From positions 62,001 through 126,000 of the forward strand of contig NZ_LMPP01000001.1 in the NCBI RefSeq assembly GCF_001423885.1: a DNA stretch of 64,000 nt, read 5' to 3'. The stretch is from Rathayibacter sp. Leaf185. Lineage in GTDB: Bacteria; Actinomycetota; Actinomycetes; Actinomycetales; Microbacteriaceae. Position 1 is the first letter of the stretch. Each line of letters begins with the position of its first letter. This document shows, piece by piece, positions 54,409 through 64,000 of this stretch. The position numbers and the translations under genes are program-made. The notes under the pieces were generated by a model. The model saw nothing but the letters and a program-made list of their open reading frames with translations. It ran no database searches and was not told where the DNA came from.

Positions 54409-56211
54409 TCACACCAGGGAGTCGCGCCAGGCCGCGTGCAGCGTCGCGAACCGGCCCTCGCCGGCGATGAGCGCCTCCGGAGTGCCGTCCTCGACGATGC
54501 GGCCGTGCTCCATCACCAGCACGCGGTCGGCGATCGCCACCGTCGAGAGGCGGTGCGCGATGATCACCGCGGTGCGGTCGGCGAGCAGCGTCTGCAGACC
54601 CTGCTGCACGAGTCGCTCGCTCGGGATGTCGAGCGAGGACGTCGCCTCGTCGAGGATGAGCACCGCCGGATCCGCGAGGAACGCGCGCGCGAACGAGATC
54701 AGCTGGCGCTGGCCCGCCGAGACACGACCACCGCGCTTGTTCACGTCGGTGTCGTAGCCGTCCGGCAGCGCCTGGATGAACTCGTGCGCACCCACCGCCT
54801 TCGCCGCGGCGACGATCTCGTCGTACGACGCCGACGGTCGCCCGATCGCGATGTTGTCGGCGACCGAGCCCGAGAAGAGGTACGCCTCCTGGGTCACCAT
54901 CACGATCGCGCGGCGCAGGTCCTTCGGGTGCAGCTGGCGCAGGCTCACGCCGTCGAGGGTCACCACGCCGTCACTCGGGTCGTAGAACCGCGAGATGAGC
55001 TTGGCGAGGGTCGTCTTGCCCGCACCGGTCGATCCGACGAGGGCGATCGTCTGACCGGCCGGGATGTCGAGGTCGAAGCGCGGCAGGATCTCGCGGTCGG
55101 CGGTGTACGCGAAGCGCACGCCCTCGAAGCCGAGACGGCCGCGCGCCTGCCGCAGATCGGTCGGGTGCGCGGGATCGGGCACGCTCGGCTCCTCCGCGAG
55201 CACGCCCGAGATCTTCTCGAGCGCGGCCGCCGCCGACTGGTAGGAGTTGTAGAACATCGCCATCTCCTGCACCGGGTCGAAGAAGCGCCGGGTGTAGAGG
55301 AGGACGGCGAGCAGTGCGCCGATCTCGAGTCCGCCGTCGAGCACGCGGACTCCTCCGACGAAGAGCACGACGGCGACCGTCACGTTGCCGATGAGCACGA
55401 GGCCGGGATCGAAGGTGCCGAAGACTCCGAAGACCTTCTTGTAGGCCACCCGGTACTTCTCGACGACGCCGCCGAACACCTCCTCGTTGCGCTTCTCGGC
55501 GCGGAAGGTCTGCACGGCCCTGATTCCGGTCATCGTCTCGACGAACTGCACGATCAGGCGGGACGAGGCGACTCGGGTGCCGCGGAACAGAGCCTGCGAC
55601 TTCTTCTGGAACCAGCGGGTCAGGATCGCGAGCGGCACGAGGGAGCAGGCGAGCACGATCCCGCTCACACCGTCGACGCTCACGAGCGCGATCGCGACGA
55701 AGCCCATGTAGAGCGCCCCCTGCACGAGCTGGTTGATCCCGGAGTCGAGCAGCTCGCGGATCGAGTCGAGGTCGCTCGTCTGGCGCGAGATGATCCGGCC
55801 CGAGGTGTAGTTCTCGTGGAACTCGAGGCTCAGCTTCTGCGTGTGCAGGAAGACGCGCTTGCGCAGGTCGATCAGGATCGCCTGGCTCACCCGCGCCGAC
55901 AGCACGGTGTACCAGGCGACCAGCGCGGCGCCGATCACTCCGGTCAGCACGTACGCGCCGACCGTGAGGGCGAGCGGAGTCGCATCGCCGTCGAGCACCG
56001 CCGGCAGCCCGTTGTCGATGCCCAGAGCGATCAGGGCGGGCCCCGCCACCTGCGCGGCGGTCGAGACGACGACGACGATCGCCGTGAGGACGAGGCGCAG
56101 GCGGAGGGGTCGCAGCAGCGTCCCGAGCAGCCGCAGCGAGCGACGGCGCATCTGCGCGGACTCGGCGCGCGTCAGGTCGTCGCGCTCTTCGGTCGAACCG
56201 AGCGTGCTCAT
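54409..56211 (-). CDS. ABC exporter half-transporter, consensus-site subunit
   Basis: A 600-residue type IV exporter half: six membrane helices (about 30-320) and an ATPase domain with Walker [11 protein letters not shown]-loop VTQEAYLF, signature VSAGQRQL, Walker [13 protein letters not shown] (catalytic Glu present) and switch His in IAHRLST. The ATG overlaps the stop of the upstream half-transporter (ATGA), so the two form a heterodimer. Related to bacterial multidrug/lipid exporters such as TmrAB and TM287/288. Substrate unknown. Confidence 0.9.
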   Translation of the reverse strand: MSTLGSTEERDDLTRAESAQMRRRSLRLLGTLLRPLRLRLVLTAIVVVVSTAAQVAGPALIALGIDNGLPAVLDGDATPLALTVGAYVLTGVIGAALVAWYTVLSARVSQAILIDLRKRVFLHTQKLSLEFHENYTSGRIISRQTSDLDSIRELLDSGINQLVQGALYMGFVAIALVSVDGVSGIVLACSLVPLAILTRWFQKKSQALFRGTRVASSRLIVQFVETMTGIRAVQTFRAEKRNEEVFGGVVEKYRVAYKKVFGVFGTFDPGLVLIGNVTVAVVLFVGGVRVLDGGLEIGALLAVLLYTRRFFDPVQEMAMFYNSYQSAAAALEKISGVLAEEPSVPDPAHPTDLRQARGRLGFEGVRFAYTADREILPRFDLDIPAGQTIALVGSTGAGKTTLAKLISRFYDPSDGVVTLDGVSLRQLHPKDLRRAIVMVTQEAYLFSGSVADNIAIGRPSASYDEIVAAAKAVGAHEFIQALPDGYDTDVNKRGGRVSAGQRQLISFARAFLADPAVLILDEATSSLDIPSERLVQQGLQTLLADRTAVIIAHRLSTVAIADRVLVMEHGRIVEDGTPEALIAGEGRFATLHAAWRDSLV

Positions 56212-58106
56212 GATCGGGTCTCCTGGTCGATGGTGGCTGCGGCGTCGCCGCTCGGGCGGGAGCCGACGCGCTCGGTGCCGGGCGGGCGGCTCAGCTCGTC
56301 CTCCTCGAGACTCGAGATGACGAAGCGGTAGTGCGGGCTGCTGGCGAGCAGCTCGCTGTGGGTGCCGACGGCCGTGACACGCCCCTCCTCGAGAAGCGCG
56401 ACCCTGTCGGCGAGGGCGACGGTCGAGGGCCGGTGCGCGACGATCAGCGCTGTGGTGTCGCCGAGGACCCGGCGCAGCCCCGCCTCGACCCGAGCCTCCG
56501 TGTCGACGTCGAGCGCCGACAGCGGGTCGTCGAGCACGAGGACGGAGGGACGCGACGCGATCACGCGGGCGAGCGCGAGCCGCTGCCGCTGGCCGCCCGA
56601 GAGGCTCATCCCCTCCTCGCCGACCGTGGTGTCGAGCCCGTTCGGCAGCGAGTGCACGAAGCCGGCCTGCGCAATCTCGAGGGCCTCGAGCAGCTCCTCC
56701 TCGCTCGCGTCGGGGCGCCCGAGCAGCACGTTCTCGCGAACGGAGGTCGAGAAGAGCGTCGCGTCCTCGAAGGCCATGCCGACGTGGGAGCGCAGCTCGG
56801 TGCGGCGCATCCGCCGCACGTCGACTCCGTCGATCTCGATCGCCCCGGCGGTCACGTCGTACAGGCGCGGCAGCAGGGCGGTGAGGGTCGTCTTGCCGGA
56901 GCCGGTGACGCCGACGAGCGCCATGGTCTCGCCGGGCTCGACCTCGAGGTCGACTCCGTCGAGCAGATCGGCGAAGCGCTCGGGGGCGTCCTGGTAGCGG
57001 AAGTGCACGTCCCGGAACCGCACGCGGCCGAGGGGGCGCTCGATGGTCTCGGGCGACTCCGGATCGGTGATCGAGTTCGTGCTGTCCATCACCTCGAAGT
57101 AGCGGTCGACGGCGGTGCGCGTGTCGAAGGTCATCGAGAGCAGGAAGCCGATCGACTCGACGGGCCAGCGCAGCACGGTCGCCGTGGCGAAGAACGCGAA
57201 CAGCTCGCCGACGCTCAGCTGGCCGTCGGCGGCGAGCCAGACACCGCCGAGCAGGCAGAGCGCGAAGGCGATGTCGGGCACGAGGAGCAGGACGAGCCAG
57301 ATGCCCGCGATGGCCTTGGCCTTGGCGATCTCGGTGCCGCGCAGCTGCTCCGCCTGGTCGGCGAAGCCCGCCAGCGCGTGCTTGTGCCGCCCGAAGGCCT
57401 TGAGCACGCGGATGCCGTGAACCGACTGCTCGACCGTGGTCGCGAGGTCGCCGGCCTGGTCCTGGCTCCGGCGGGCGATGCTCGAGTAGCGCTTCTCGAA
57501 CGCGAAGCCGTAGATCCAGACCGGGATCGAGCAGACGATGAAGAGCACGCCGAGGATCGGGTTCCAGTAGACCAGCACGCCGAAGCCGACGATTATCGTC
57601 AGGGTGTTGACGACGAGCAGCACGAAGCCGAAGGCGATCCAGCGGCGGATGAGGCTCAGGTCGCTCATCGCGCGGGACAGCAGCTGCCCGCTCTGCCACC
57701 GGTCGTGGAACGACACGGGCAGATCCTGCAGCTGACGGTAGAGGGCGCCGCGCATCCTGGCCTCGATGTGCGTGCTCGGGGTGAGCACCATGCGGCGGCG
57801 CAGCGCGATCGCGACGGCCTCGAGGACGCCGAGGGCCAGCACGATCCCCACCGGGCCGATCAGCGGACCGAGGTCACCCGAGCCGGCCGCGGTGGCGCCG
57901 TCGCCCAGCGGCCCGTCGACGAGCTGCTGCAGGACGATCGGGATCGCCAGCGAGACGAGGCTCGCCACGAGGGCCACCGCGATCCCGGTGCTCAGCCGCG
58001 GCAGGGAGTCGCCGACGAACGGGAGCAGCCGCAGCAGCGTGCGGACGGTGCTGAGGCGCTTCGGCTCGACCTGACGGCCGTCGATCGGTGGGGTGTGTGC
58101 GGACAC
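56208..58106 (-). CDS. ABC exporter half-transporter, degenerate-site subunit
   Basis: A 632-residue type IV exporter half: six membrane helices (about 40-330), then an ATPase domain with Walker [10 protein letters not shown], signature LSGGQRQR, Walker [13 protein letters not shown] and switch His in VAHRPST. The residue after the Walker B Asp is Asp, not the catalytic Glu, so its own site should be degenerate; its intact LSGGQ completes the active site of the partner. First gene of the pair. A 134-base gap separates it from ddaH upstream. Confidence 0.9.
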   Translation of the reverse strand: MSAHTPPIDGRQVEPKRLSTVRTLLRLLPFVGDSLPRLSTGIAVALVASLVSLAIPIVLQQLVDGPLGDGATAAGSGDLGPLIGPVGIVLALGVLEAVAIALRRRMVLTPSTHIEARMRGALYRQLQDLPVSFHDRWQSGQLLSRAMSDLSLIRRWIAFGFVLLVVNTLTIIVGFGVLVYWNPILGVLFIVCSIPVWIYGFAFEKRYSSIARRSQDQAGDLATTVEQSVHGIRVLKAFGRHKHALAGFADQAEQLRGTEIAKAKAIAGIWLVLLLVPDIAFALCLLGGVWLAADGQLSVGELFAFFATATVLRWPVESIGFLLSMTFDTRTAVDRYFEVMDSTNSITDPESPETIERPLGRVRFRDVHFRYQDAPERFADLLDGVDLEVEPGETMALVGVTGSGKTTLTALLPRLYDVTAGAIEIDGVDVRRMRRTELRSHVGMAFEDATLFSTSVRENVLLGRPDASEEELLEALEIAQAGFVHSLPNGLDTTVGEEGMSLSGGQRQRLALARVIASRPSVLVLDDPLSALDVDTEARVEAGLRRVLGDTTALIVAHRPSTVALADRVALLEEGRVTAVGTHSELLASSPHYRFVISSLEEDELSRPPGTERVGSRPSGDAAATIDQETRS

Positions 58107-58240
58107 GATGCAGAGCTTTCGCGAGGAGGAGGGCGGGTGGGATCGCCACGGGCCCGTCCGGGCGCTGCGCAGCCTTGAAGGCTATACCCCGGCTATGCGT
58201 CGCGTCCACCGTGTCGCGAGGTCTCCTCTTCGCGCGCTCC

Positions 58241-59485
58241 TCAGCGCACGCGCACCGAGAGGCAGGTCACGCAGCCCTCGAGCTTCTCGAACTCCGAGAC
58301 GTCGACGGTCACCACGGTGTAGCCGAGATCGCGGAGCAGCGCAGCGCTCCTCGGCGCCGAGGCCGCCATCAGCAGCGTGTCGGGATCGAGGACGACGACG
58401 TGGGCGCCGGGCTCCTCCGGCATCGGCAGGAACGACGGGAACAGACGGGGCTCGTCGACGACCGGCTCCCAGCCGATGACGGTGCCGTCGGGCAGCGCGG
58501 TGACGGCGCTCTTGAGGTGCAGGGCGCGGGTGAGGGGGACGGCGACGACGGTGAGTCCGAGCGGACGGAGGAGCGCACGGAGCTGGGCGATGCCCTCGGC
58601 GTTCGTGCGCCCGCCGCGCCCGACGTAGACCGTCGAGCCGACCTTGAGGACGTCGCCGCCCTCGAGGGTGCCGGGCGCCTCGATGCGATGCAGGGTGAGG
58701 TCGAGCGCGAGCGCCGCCTCCTCCGCCGCTGCGATCTCGCCGCGTCGCGACTCCGCGCCTGGACGCGTGAGGACCGCGTGGTCGCCGAAGACGACGACCG
58801 CGTCCTCGAGGAAGACGGAGTCGGCCATCGCCTGAGCCGAGGCGACCTCGACGGTCTCCCATCCGGCCTCGTCGAGGGTGTCGACGTAGGCCTCCCACTG
58901 CTGCTGCGCCTTCTCCTGGTCGACGGGGACGCGCTCGAGGTGGGTGAGCTCTCCGGCGTCGAGGTTGAGGGCAGGAGCGCGCACGAGGGCGATGCGGCGG
59001 GCGCGGGGGCTCGCGGCCGCGGGGGCCTTCGGCGCGGTCGCGCGCGCGATGCGGTGACCGAGTGTCGCGGCCGTCAGCGTGAAAGCGAGGAGGAAGACGA
59101 GGTTCAGGCCGCCGAAGGTCTCGACGATCGACGCCCAGACCTCACCGGTGATCGCAGTGCCGCTCGCGCTGGCCTGCACGAGGGTGCCGAAGGTCGCGCC
59201 GACGAGGCCGGCGACGAGGCCGGCGATCGCCGCGGTCCAGGCCCGGTTGAGCAACCCCGCGACGGCGAGCGCGAAGACGACGACGAAGGCGAGCGCGCTC
59301 GAGAGGAGGAAGTAGGCGTTCACCTGCGGCAGCGACGAGGCGGCCAGCTGGTTGCCGATGAAGAACGCGAGCAGGTTGGCGAGGTGGGCGGCGAGCGCCG
59401 TCGCCGCCGCCGCTGCGAGGGCGGTCAGGAGGCGGCGGCCGAGCGTGGGGGCGGGCGCGGAGGCGAGTGTCGAGTCGGAGGGCAC
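58241..59485 (-). CDS. Dimethylargininase with N-terminal membrane domain
   Basis: A 414-residue fusion. Residues about 15-150 form four membrane helices (LLTALAAAAATALAAHLANL; AYFLLSSALAFVVVFALAVAG; AAIAGLVAGLVGATFGTLV; LVFLLAFTLTAATLG). Residues about 165-414 are a DDAH/amidinotransferase-fold domain: LVRAPALNLDAGELTHLERV, GTLEGGDVLKVG, catalytic-type His in LHLKSAVTALPDG, and candidate catalytic Cys408 in CVTCLSVRVR at the end. Known DDAHs (about 255 residues) hydrolyse methylated arginine to citrulline and are soluble, so the membrane part is unusual. Arginine deiminase-like activity is an alternative. Confidence 0.8.
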   Translation of the reverse strand: MPSDSTLASAPAPTLGRRLLTALAAAAATALAAHLANLLAFFIGNQLAASSLPQVNAYFLLSSALAFVVVFALAVAGLLNRAWTAAIAGLVAGLVGATFGTLVQASASGTAITGEVWASIVETFGGLNLVFLLAFTLTAATLGHRIARATAPKAPAAASPRARRIALVRAPALNLDAGELTHLERVPVDQEKAQQQWEAYVDTLDEAGWETVEVASAQAMADSVFLEDAVVVFGDHAVLTRPGAESRRGEIAAAEEAALALDLTLHRIEAPGTLEGGDVLKVGSTVYVGRGGRTNAEGIAQLRALLRPLGLTVVAVPLTRALHLKSAVTALPDGTVIGWEPVVDEPRLFPSFLPMPEEPGAHVVVLDPDTLLMAASAPRSAALLRDLGYTVVTVDVSEFEKLEGCVTCLSVRVR

Positions 59486-59583
59486 CCGGCGACCCTACGC
59501 GGTCCGACCAGGGCGCCCGCTTGCTGCGACCTTGCCGCCCCCTGTGAGCGCGTGCCTCTTCGCCGCTCGATCGACTCCTCGAG

Positions 59584-59616
59584 AGTTGTCGTACTCGAGC
59601 ACCGAGTACGACAACT
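59584..59616. repeat. Perfect 14-bp hairpin between ddaH and purH
   Basis: AGTTGTCGTACTCG (59584-59597), loop AGCAC, CGAGTACGACAACT (59603-59616). It lies in the 354-base gene-free interval 59486-59839. Confidence 0.75.
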
Positions 59617-59644
59617 TCTGGACTCTCGCCTCCTGCCACCGCGG

Positions 59645-59821
59645 CCGCGCCACACCGCGCAGGGAGCGGCGTGGAAGAAGGCACCCGGCAGAGGCCGCTC
59701 AGCGGGAATCGCGTGCCAGCGATTCCCGCGGCAGCCGACGCAACACGCTCCGCAGAACGCGACCACCTGCGCCAGCCGACCGCGCCACACCGCGCAGGGA
59801 GCGGCGTGGAAGAGGGCACCC
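59645..59821 (+). repeat. 42-bp direct repeat (two copies) flanking a hairpin
   Basis: A 42-base unit starting CCGCGCCACACCGCGCAGGG occurs at 59645-59686 and 59780-59821 with one mismatch. Each can fold (CCACACCGC with GCGTGG). Between them GCGGGAATCGC (59702-59712) pairs with GCGATTCCCGC (59719-59729). No credible gene lies in 59486-59839; both flanking genes are on the minus strand, so the region is the purH 3' end and the ddaH upstream region. Confidence 0.75.
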
Positions 59822-59839
59822 ACTGAGCGCCCCCGGCGC

Positions 59840-61444
59840 TCAGTGGAAGAAGTGCCTCTCCCCTGTCGTGTACATCGTGATGCCCGCACGACGGGCCGCG
59901 TCGATGACCTCGGCGTCGCGGACGGAGCCTCCGGGCTGCACGACCGCCTTCACTCCGGCGGCGAGGAGCACCTCGAGGCCGTCGGCGAACGGGAAGAAGG
60001 CGTCGGAGGCGGCGACCGATCCGGGTGCTCGGTCGCCGGCGCGGGTCACGGCGAGGTGGCAGGAGTCGACGCGGTTGACCTGTCCCATGCCGACGCCGAC
60101 GGAGGCGCCGGCCTTGGCGAGCAGGATCGCGTTCGACTTCACGGCGCGGCAGGCCTTCCACGCGAACTCGAGGTCGAGGAGCGTGTCGGCGTCGGCGGCC
60201 TCGCCGGCGACGAGGGTCCAGCCCGAGCTGACCTCGCCCGGGCCGCCGGTGAAGCGGTCGGGCTCCTGCAGCAGCACGCCGCCCGAGATCTGCTTGAACT
60301 CGGTCTCGACGGGCGCGTAGTAGTCGGGGAGCTGCAGCAGGCGCAGGTTCTTCTTCGTCTTGAGCACCTCGAGCGCCTCCGGCTCGAACGAGGGGGCGAC
60401 GAGCACCTCGGTGAAGATCTCCTTCACCGTCTCGGCCATCGCGAGCGTGACGGGCCGGTTGGCGGCGATGACGCCTCCGAAGGCCGAGACCGGATCGCAC
60501 TCGTGGGCGCGGCGGTGCGCGGAGGCGATGGGGTCGATCGCCTTGCTGCCGGCGATCGCGATGCCGCACGGGTTGGCATGCTTGATGATCGCGACGGCGG
60601 GCAGCACGAAGTCGTAGGCGGCGCGCACGGCCGCGTCGGCGTCGACGTAGTTGTTGTAGGACATCTCCTTGCCGTGCAGCTGCGTCGCCTGCGCGATGCC
60701 CGTGCCGTCCGGCGAGACGTAGAGCGCCGCCTTCTGGTGCGAGTTCTCGCCGTAGCGGAGGACCTGCTGCAGGGTGCCGCGGATCTCGACGGAGCCCGGG
60801 AACCCGGCGCCCTCCGCCTCCTGGCCCGCGAACCACGCGGCGACGGCGGAGTCGTAGGACGCCGTGTGCGCGAAGGCGCGCGCGGCGAGGGTGCGCCGGG
60901 CGGCGAGGGTGGTGCCTCCCGTGCCGAGCGCGGCGATGACGCCGGAGTAGTCGGCCGGGTCGACGACGATCGCCACGTTCGCGTGGTTCTTGGCCGAGGC
61001 GCGGACGAGGGCCGGGCCGCCGATGTCGATGTTCTCGACCACGGTCGCCGCGTCGGCTCCGCCCGCGACCGTCTCGCGGAACGGGTACAGGTTGACGACG
61101 ACGAGCTCGAACGCGGCGATGTCCAGCTGCTCGAGCTGCTCGCGGTGCGAGGCGAGGCGCAGGTCGGCGAGGATGCCGGCGTGCACGGCGGGGTGCAGCG
61201 TCTTCACCCGGCCGTCGAGCGACTCCGGGAACCCGGTGACGGCCGAGACGTCGGTGACGTCGAGACCCGCCTCCCGGATGGTCCCGGCGGTCGATCCGGT
61301 CGACACCAGCTCGACGCCCGAGCCGGCGAGCGCCGCCGCGAGCTCGAGGAGGCCGGTCTTGTCGCTGACCGAGATCAGGGCTCGGCGGACGGGGACGACA
61401 TCGCGGTCGTCGTAGCTGCTGGGGTCGTGTGCGGTGATGCTCAT
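59840..61444 (-). CDS. purH: Bifunctional AICAR transformylase/IMP cyclohydrolase PurH
   Basis: A 534-residue enzyme for the last two steps of IMP synthesis, using 10-formyl-THF. The N-terminal IMP cyclohydrolase (MGS fold, about 20-215) has [20 protein letters not shown] and [13 protein letters not shown]; the C-terminal AICAR transformylase has [25 protein letters not shown] (catalytic Lys/His) and ends GERHFFH. The ATG at 61444 overlaps the purN stop (ATGA). Its substrate AICAR (ZMP) is the ligand of the riboswitch upstream of glyA. Confidence 0.96.
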   Translation of the reverse strand: MSITAHDPSSYDDRDVVPVRRALISVSDKTGLLELAAALAGSGVELVSTGSTAGTIREAGLDVTDVSAVTGFPESLDGRVKTLHPAVHAGILADLRLASHREQLEQLDIAAFELVVVNLYPFRETVAGGADAATVVENIDIGGPALVRASAKNHANVAIVVDPADYSGVIAALGTGGTTLAARRTLAARAFAHTASYDSAVAAWFAGQEAEGAGFPGSVEIRGTLQQVLRYGENSHQKAALYVSPDGTGIAQATQLHGKEMSYNNYVDADAAVRAAYDFVLPAVAIIKHANPCGIAIAGSKAIDPIASAHRRAHECDPVSAFGGVIAANRPVTLAMAETVKEIFTEVLVAPSFEPEALEVLKTKKNLRLLQLPDYYAPVETEFKQISGGVLLQEPDRFTGGPGEVSSGWTLVAGEAADADTLLDLEFAWKACRAVKSNAILLAKAGASVGVGMGQVNRVDSCHLAVTRAGDRAPGSVAASDAFFPFADGLEVLLAAGVKAVVQPGGSVRDAEVIDAARRAGITMYTTGERHFFH

Positions 61445-62034
61445 GCGCGGGAGAGGTCCTCGAGATCGACGGTTCCGTGGGCGATGTCGAGCACCGTCTG
61501 CACCAGCAGGCGACGCTCGATGGTCTTGATGCGCTCGTGCAGCGCGTGCTCGCTCTCGCCGGGGAGCACGGCGAGGCTCTCCTGCGCGATGACCGGGCCC
61601 GTGTCGACTCCGGTGTCGATGACGTGCACGGTGACTCCGGTCTCCACGGCACCGGCGGCCAGCGCGTCGCGGACGGCGTGCGCACCGGGGAAGAGCGGCA
61701 GGAGGGCCGGGTGCGTGTTGATCACCCGCGGGCTGAGGGCGTCGACCACTCCGGGCGGCAGGATGCGCATGAACCCGGCGCAGACGACGAGGTCGGGCTC
61801 CCACTCGCGGATGCAGGCGAGGAGCTCCTCGCCCCAGGCGGCCCGGGAGGGGAACGCGTGCGGAGACACCAGGAAGGTGGGGATGTCGAACGCTTCGGCG
61901 TGACGCAGGCCGTCGGCCTCGGTGTCGCTGCCGACGGCGACGACGCGGGCCGGGAAGTGGGCGTCGGTCGCGGCCTCCAGGAGTGCGCGGAGGTTGGAGC
62001 CTCCGCCGGAGATGAGTACGACCAACTTCAGCAC
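61441..62034 (-). CDS. purN: GAR transformylase PurN
   Basis: A 197-residue enzyme formylating glycinamide ribonucleotide with 10-formyl-THF. Motifs are [49 protein letters not shown] (catalytic Asn/His) and [17 protein letters not shown] (Asp). Translationally coupled to purH by a 4-base overlap, and 34 bases after perM. Confidence 0.96.
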   Translation of the reverse strand: MLKLVVLISGGGSNLRALLEAATDAHFPARVVAVGSDTEADGLRHAEAFDIPTFLVSPHAFPSRAAWGEELLACIREWEPDLVVCAGFMRILPPGVVDALSPRVINTHPALLPLFPGAHAVRDALAAGAVETGVTVHVIDTGVDTGPVIAQESLAVLPGESEHALHERIKTIERRLLVQTVLDIAHGTVDLEDLSRA

Positions 62035-62068
62035 TGCGCAAGTCTAGGGGAGGCCCGCAGGCCGGGGG

Positions 62069-63283
62069 TCAGTCGCGCGACGAGCGTCCGGAGGCGAGCC
62101 CCAGACCTGCCGCGACGGCCAGTTCGAGCGCCGCGATCGCACCCACCAGGAGTGGATCCGGCCCCACCTGCACGAGCCGCCCTGGCCCTGCCGACCCTGC
62201 CGAGAACCAGGCGAGCAGGCCGAGCAGCAGACCGCCGACCACTCCGATGCCGGCCGCCGCAGCCGCGCCCCAGCGAAGAAGCGACCGGCCGTCGAGCCCC
62301 TCGATCACGACGCGGCGGAGGCGCCAGCCCGCGACGAAGCCCGCCAGCAGGGGCACGAGCACACCGAGGAAGCCGAACGCGAGCTCGCCCTGCGGCAGCG
62401 CGGCGAGCATCGGGATCGACGGCACCGGCCCGAGGAGCGTGCCCGCCGGGCCGACCGACGAGCCGGCTCCGATCGCGAAGCCGGGCCCGATCAGCCAGCT
62501 CGCCGCCCAGATCACCAGGTTCGGGAGGAACGCCAGCTGGCCCAGAGTCAGCGCCAGCCCGCCGAGCGCCTCGCCCCCCAGTCCCTCGTAGAGCGCGACG
62601 ATCGACGAGTAGTTCACGACGAGGAGGACCGCCACGACCACTCCGGCCACCCCGATCACGGCGGCTGCGGCGAGCGCCCCACCGCGCAGCGAGGCCAGCA
62701 CCAGCGACGGCCCCGGGGCGGGCACCCGATCGAGGGTGTCGCGGGCCAGCTCGCCCAGTCGGTCGGGCTCGCCGCTCCGGGCCGAGTGCGTCACGGCGCC
62801 GAGTGCGACGCCGAGGGTGAACACCAGCGCGGGCAGCACCGTCCCCTGCACGGCATCGACGGAGGCGACCTCCGTCGCGGAACCGACGGTCACGAGGAAC
62901 GAGAGCAGGAGGAAGGTGCCGATCGCGACGACGAAGCCGATGAAGCGGAACGGCGACTCCTGGGCGCGACGACCGGTGCGCGCGCCGAGGAGGACGGTGA
63001 GGAGAGCGAAGGCGAGCGGCGCGATCGTGACGGTGAACGCCTCCGAGCCCCCCGGCAGCCCGAGCGCGAGCGGTGAATCGGCCGCGAAGCCCGCCCGCAG
63101 GTCGGCCCCGTGACCCAGCAGCCAGGAGTCGGCCGCGATGCGCCAGAAGACGCCCCAGTCGATCGCGGTGTCGTACTGCACCGCCCAGAGGACGGTCAGC
63201 GGGACGAGCGGGATCACGATCCCGATCAGCGCCGAGAGCGCGGCGTCGAAGGCGGCGAGGAGGGCGACGGTGATCCGGTTCAT
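62069..63283 (-). CDS. PerM-like cell division membrane protein (DUF6350)
   Basis: A 404-residue integral membrane protein with about ten hydrophobic helices and no soluble domain. It fits the actinobacterial PerM/DUF6350 family by length, helix pattern (VLWAVQ near the N-terminus, NYSSIVALYEGL in the middle) and position just upstream of purN-purH, where the family is usually encoded. In mycobacteria PerM stabilises the divisome under stress. Divergent from the TMEM175-like gene across 73 bases. Confidence 0.8.
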   Translation of the reverse strand: MNRITVALLAAFDAALSALIGIVIPLVPLTVLWAVQYDTAIDWGVFWRIAADSWLLGHGADLRAGFAADSPLALGLPGGSEAFTVTIAPLAFALLTVLLGARTGRRAQESPFRFIGFVVAIGTFLLLSFLVTVGSATEVASVDAVQGTVLPALVFTLGVALGAVTHSARSGEPDRLGELARDTLDRVPAPGPSLVLASLRGGALAAAAVIGVAGVVVAVLLVVNYSSIVALYEGLGGEALGGLALTLGQLAFLPNLVIWAASWLIGPGFAIGAGSSVGPAGTLLGPVPSIPMLAALPQGELAFGFLGVLVPLLAGFVAGWRLRRVVIEGLDGRSLLRWGAAAAAGIGVVGGLLLGLLAWFSAGSAGPGRLVQVGPDPLLVGAIAALELAVAAGLGLASGRSSRD

Positions 63284-63356
63284 GGGCCTGACGAGCCTAG
63301 CGGCGGGGTCACCTGCGGACGCTCCGGGGCGCGCCCGTGTCCTATACGGTCACTGC

Positions 63357-64000
63357 ATGACGAGCGCATCGGACGGCCTGAGGACGGAGCGCGGGCTCGA
63401 CCGGCTCGTGAACTTCACCGACGCGACGGTCGCCATCGCGATCACCTTCCTCATTCTCCCGCTCGTCGATGTGGTCGAGGAAGGCGGCTCGGCCGACCTG
63501 GGGGCCCTGCTGTCGGGTCACTACGGCACGCTGACGGCGTTCTTCATCACCTTCGCGGTGATCGGCCGCCTGTGGCTGGTGCACCACGCGGTGTTCGAGG
63601 GAGTCGCCCGCTACTCCCCCGCGCTCGTGACGGCGAACTTCGTCTGGATGGCGGCGATCGTGCTGCTCCCCTTCGCCGCGAACCTGCTCTCGAACGTATT
63701 CGAGACGGATCCGTCGGTCTTCGCGCTCTACATCGGGACGATGATCGTCGCGAGCACGGCGACCCTCGCGATGCAGCTGATCCTCCGTCGCGACCCCGAG
63801 CTGCTCGCTCCGGGTGTGGACCCGCTGCGCTCCGCCTCCCGCTCCGTGATCGTGATCGCACTCCTCACCGCCGCCCTGGTCCTCGCGGTGACGGTGCCGG
63901 CGGTGAACATGTTCGCGCTGCTCCTGCTGCTGCTCTCCGGCCCGATCGAGCGGATCGTGCACCGGCGCCGGTCACGGGCGTCGCTCCGGCAGGTCCGCAC
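63357..64000 (+). CDS. TMEM175-family (DUF1211) membrane protein, C-terminally cut by the window
   Basis: ATG at 63357; 214 codons run to the window edge without a stop, so the C-terminus is missing. Residues about 15-30 carry the family signature RLVNFTDATVAIAIT, the pore-lining F-[ST]-D motif of bacterial TMEM175 potassium channels, here FTD. Five or six helices are visible (TFLILPLVDVV; TLTAFFITFAVIGRLWLVHH; LVTANFVWMAAIVLLPFAAN; FALYIGTMIVASTATLAMQL; VIVIALLTAALVLAVTVPAV). TMEM175 channels are tetramers; potassium selectivity is inferred from the family. Confidence 0.8.
   Translation, partial: MTSASDGLRTERGLDRLVNFTDATVAIAITFLILPLVDVVEEGGSADLGALLSGHYGTLTAFFITFAVIGRLWLVHHAVFEGVARYSPALVTANFVWMAAIVLLPFAANLLSNVFETDPSVFALYIGTMIVASTATLAMQLILRRDPELLAPGVDPLRSASRSVIVIALLTAALVLAVTVPAVNMFALLLLLLSGPIERIVHRRRSRASLRQVR

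Noticed and set aside
58107-61903. Long plus-strand frame covering ddaH and purH
   Set aside because: Antisense to well-supported genes and to the repeat region; Arg/Gly/Asp/Val-rich with no domain.

Overview
This is a high-GC actinobacterial chromosome segment, most likely from the Microbacteriaceae (Rathayibacter/Clavibacter/Leifsonia type). The signs are mycothiol synthase (mshD), a GlnR regulator, SenX3-RegX3, fused IspDF, PerM, a UgpC/MsiK-type shared sugar ATPase beside a DUF4032 gene, frequent GTG starts and 4-base start/stop overlaps. Nearly everything is ordinary chromosome. There is no prophage, insertion sequence, CRISPR array or rRNA operon. The family placement rests on gene content and style only.

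Layout. 0-7 kb: end of a membrane-anchored thioredoxin/DsbA-like gene, msiK, a DUF4032 kinase-like gene, then rlmB-cysS-ispDF on the minus strand. 7-11 kb: a lipoprotein, regX3-senX3 and the divergent phoU. 11-17.9 kb: gpmA, a methyltransferase, FUSC-ygfZ-nitrobindin, small membrane proteins, glnR and mshD. 17.9-25.4 kb: ppk-mutT1 and pstSCAB, both starting behind good PHO boxes. 25.4-27.3 kb: membrane protein-sigK-rskA. 27.4-30.2 kb: a conserved hypothetical, tRNA-Lys and a patch of small, poorly conserved genes. 30.2-35.7 kb: galactose region (DeoR regulator, aldose epimerase and DUF445 leftwards; galT-galK rightwards). 35.9-39.9 kb: YbaK, an alcohol dehydrogenase, 5-oxoprolinase pxpABC. 40-45.8 kb: glyA with an upstream ZTP riboswitch, folD, a membrane-tethered sigma/anti-sigma fusion, purU. 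45.8-50 kb: a sortase-anchored subtilase and hsp20. 50-54.4 kb: glycosyltransferase-like gene, flavin oxidoreductase, icd, GNAT, MGMT-like. 54.4-64 kb: heterodimeric ABC exporter, membrane-fused dimethylargininase, purH-purN-perM, start of a TMEM175-like gene.

Three functional themes link the genes. Phosphate: SenX3-RegX3 probably reads PHO boxes in front of ppk and pstS, and PhoU/PstSCAB/Ppk carry out uptake, signalling and storage. One-carbon/purine: glyA and folD (behind a ZTP riboswitch), purU, purN and purH. Extracytoplasmic sensing: SigK-RskA and the one-piece sigma/anti-sigma/Ig protein.

The least explained part is the non-coding DNA. Many gene ends carry long hairpins, and several repeat families sit there. 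(1) A roughly 100-base element at 3131-3232 and 7948-8066 has a conserved core, a hairpin with a compensatory pair change, and long outer arms that differ between copies but stay self-complementary; it looks like a structured RNA. (2) A CGGCTCG-type hairpin family occurs at 10.97-11.14 kb and 52.10-52.17 kb. (3) Facing arrays of 19-base repeats lie at 39.89-40.08 kb. (4) A 42-base direct repeat with hairpins lies between ddaH and purH. (5) A dispersed TCGA-bounded element occurs three times.
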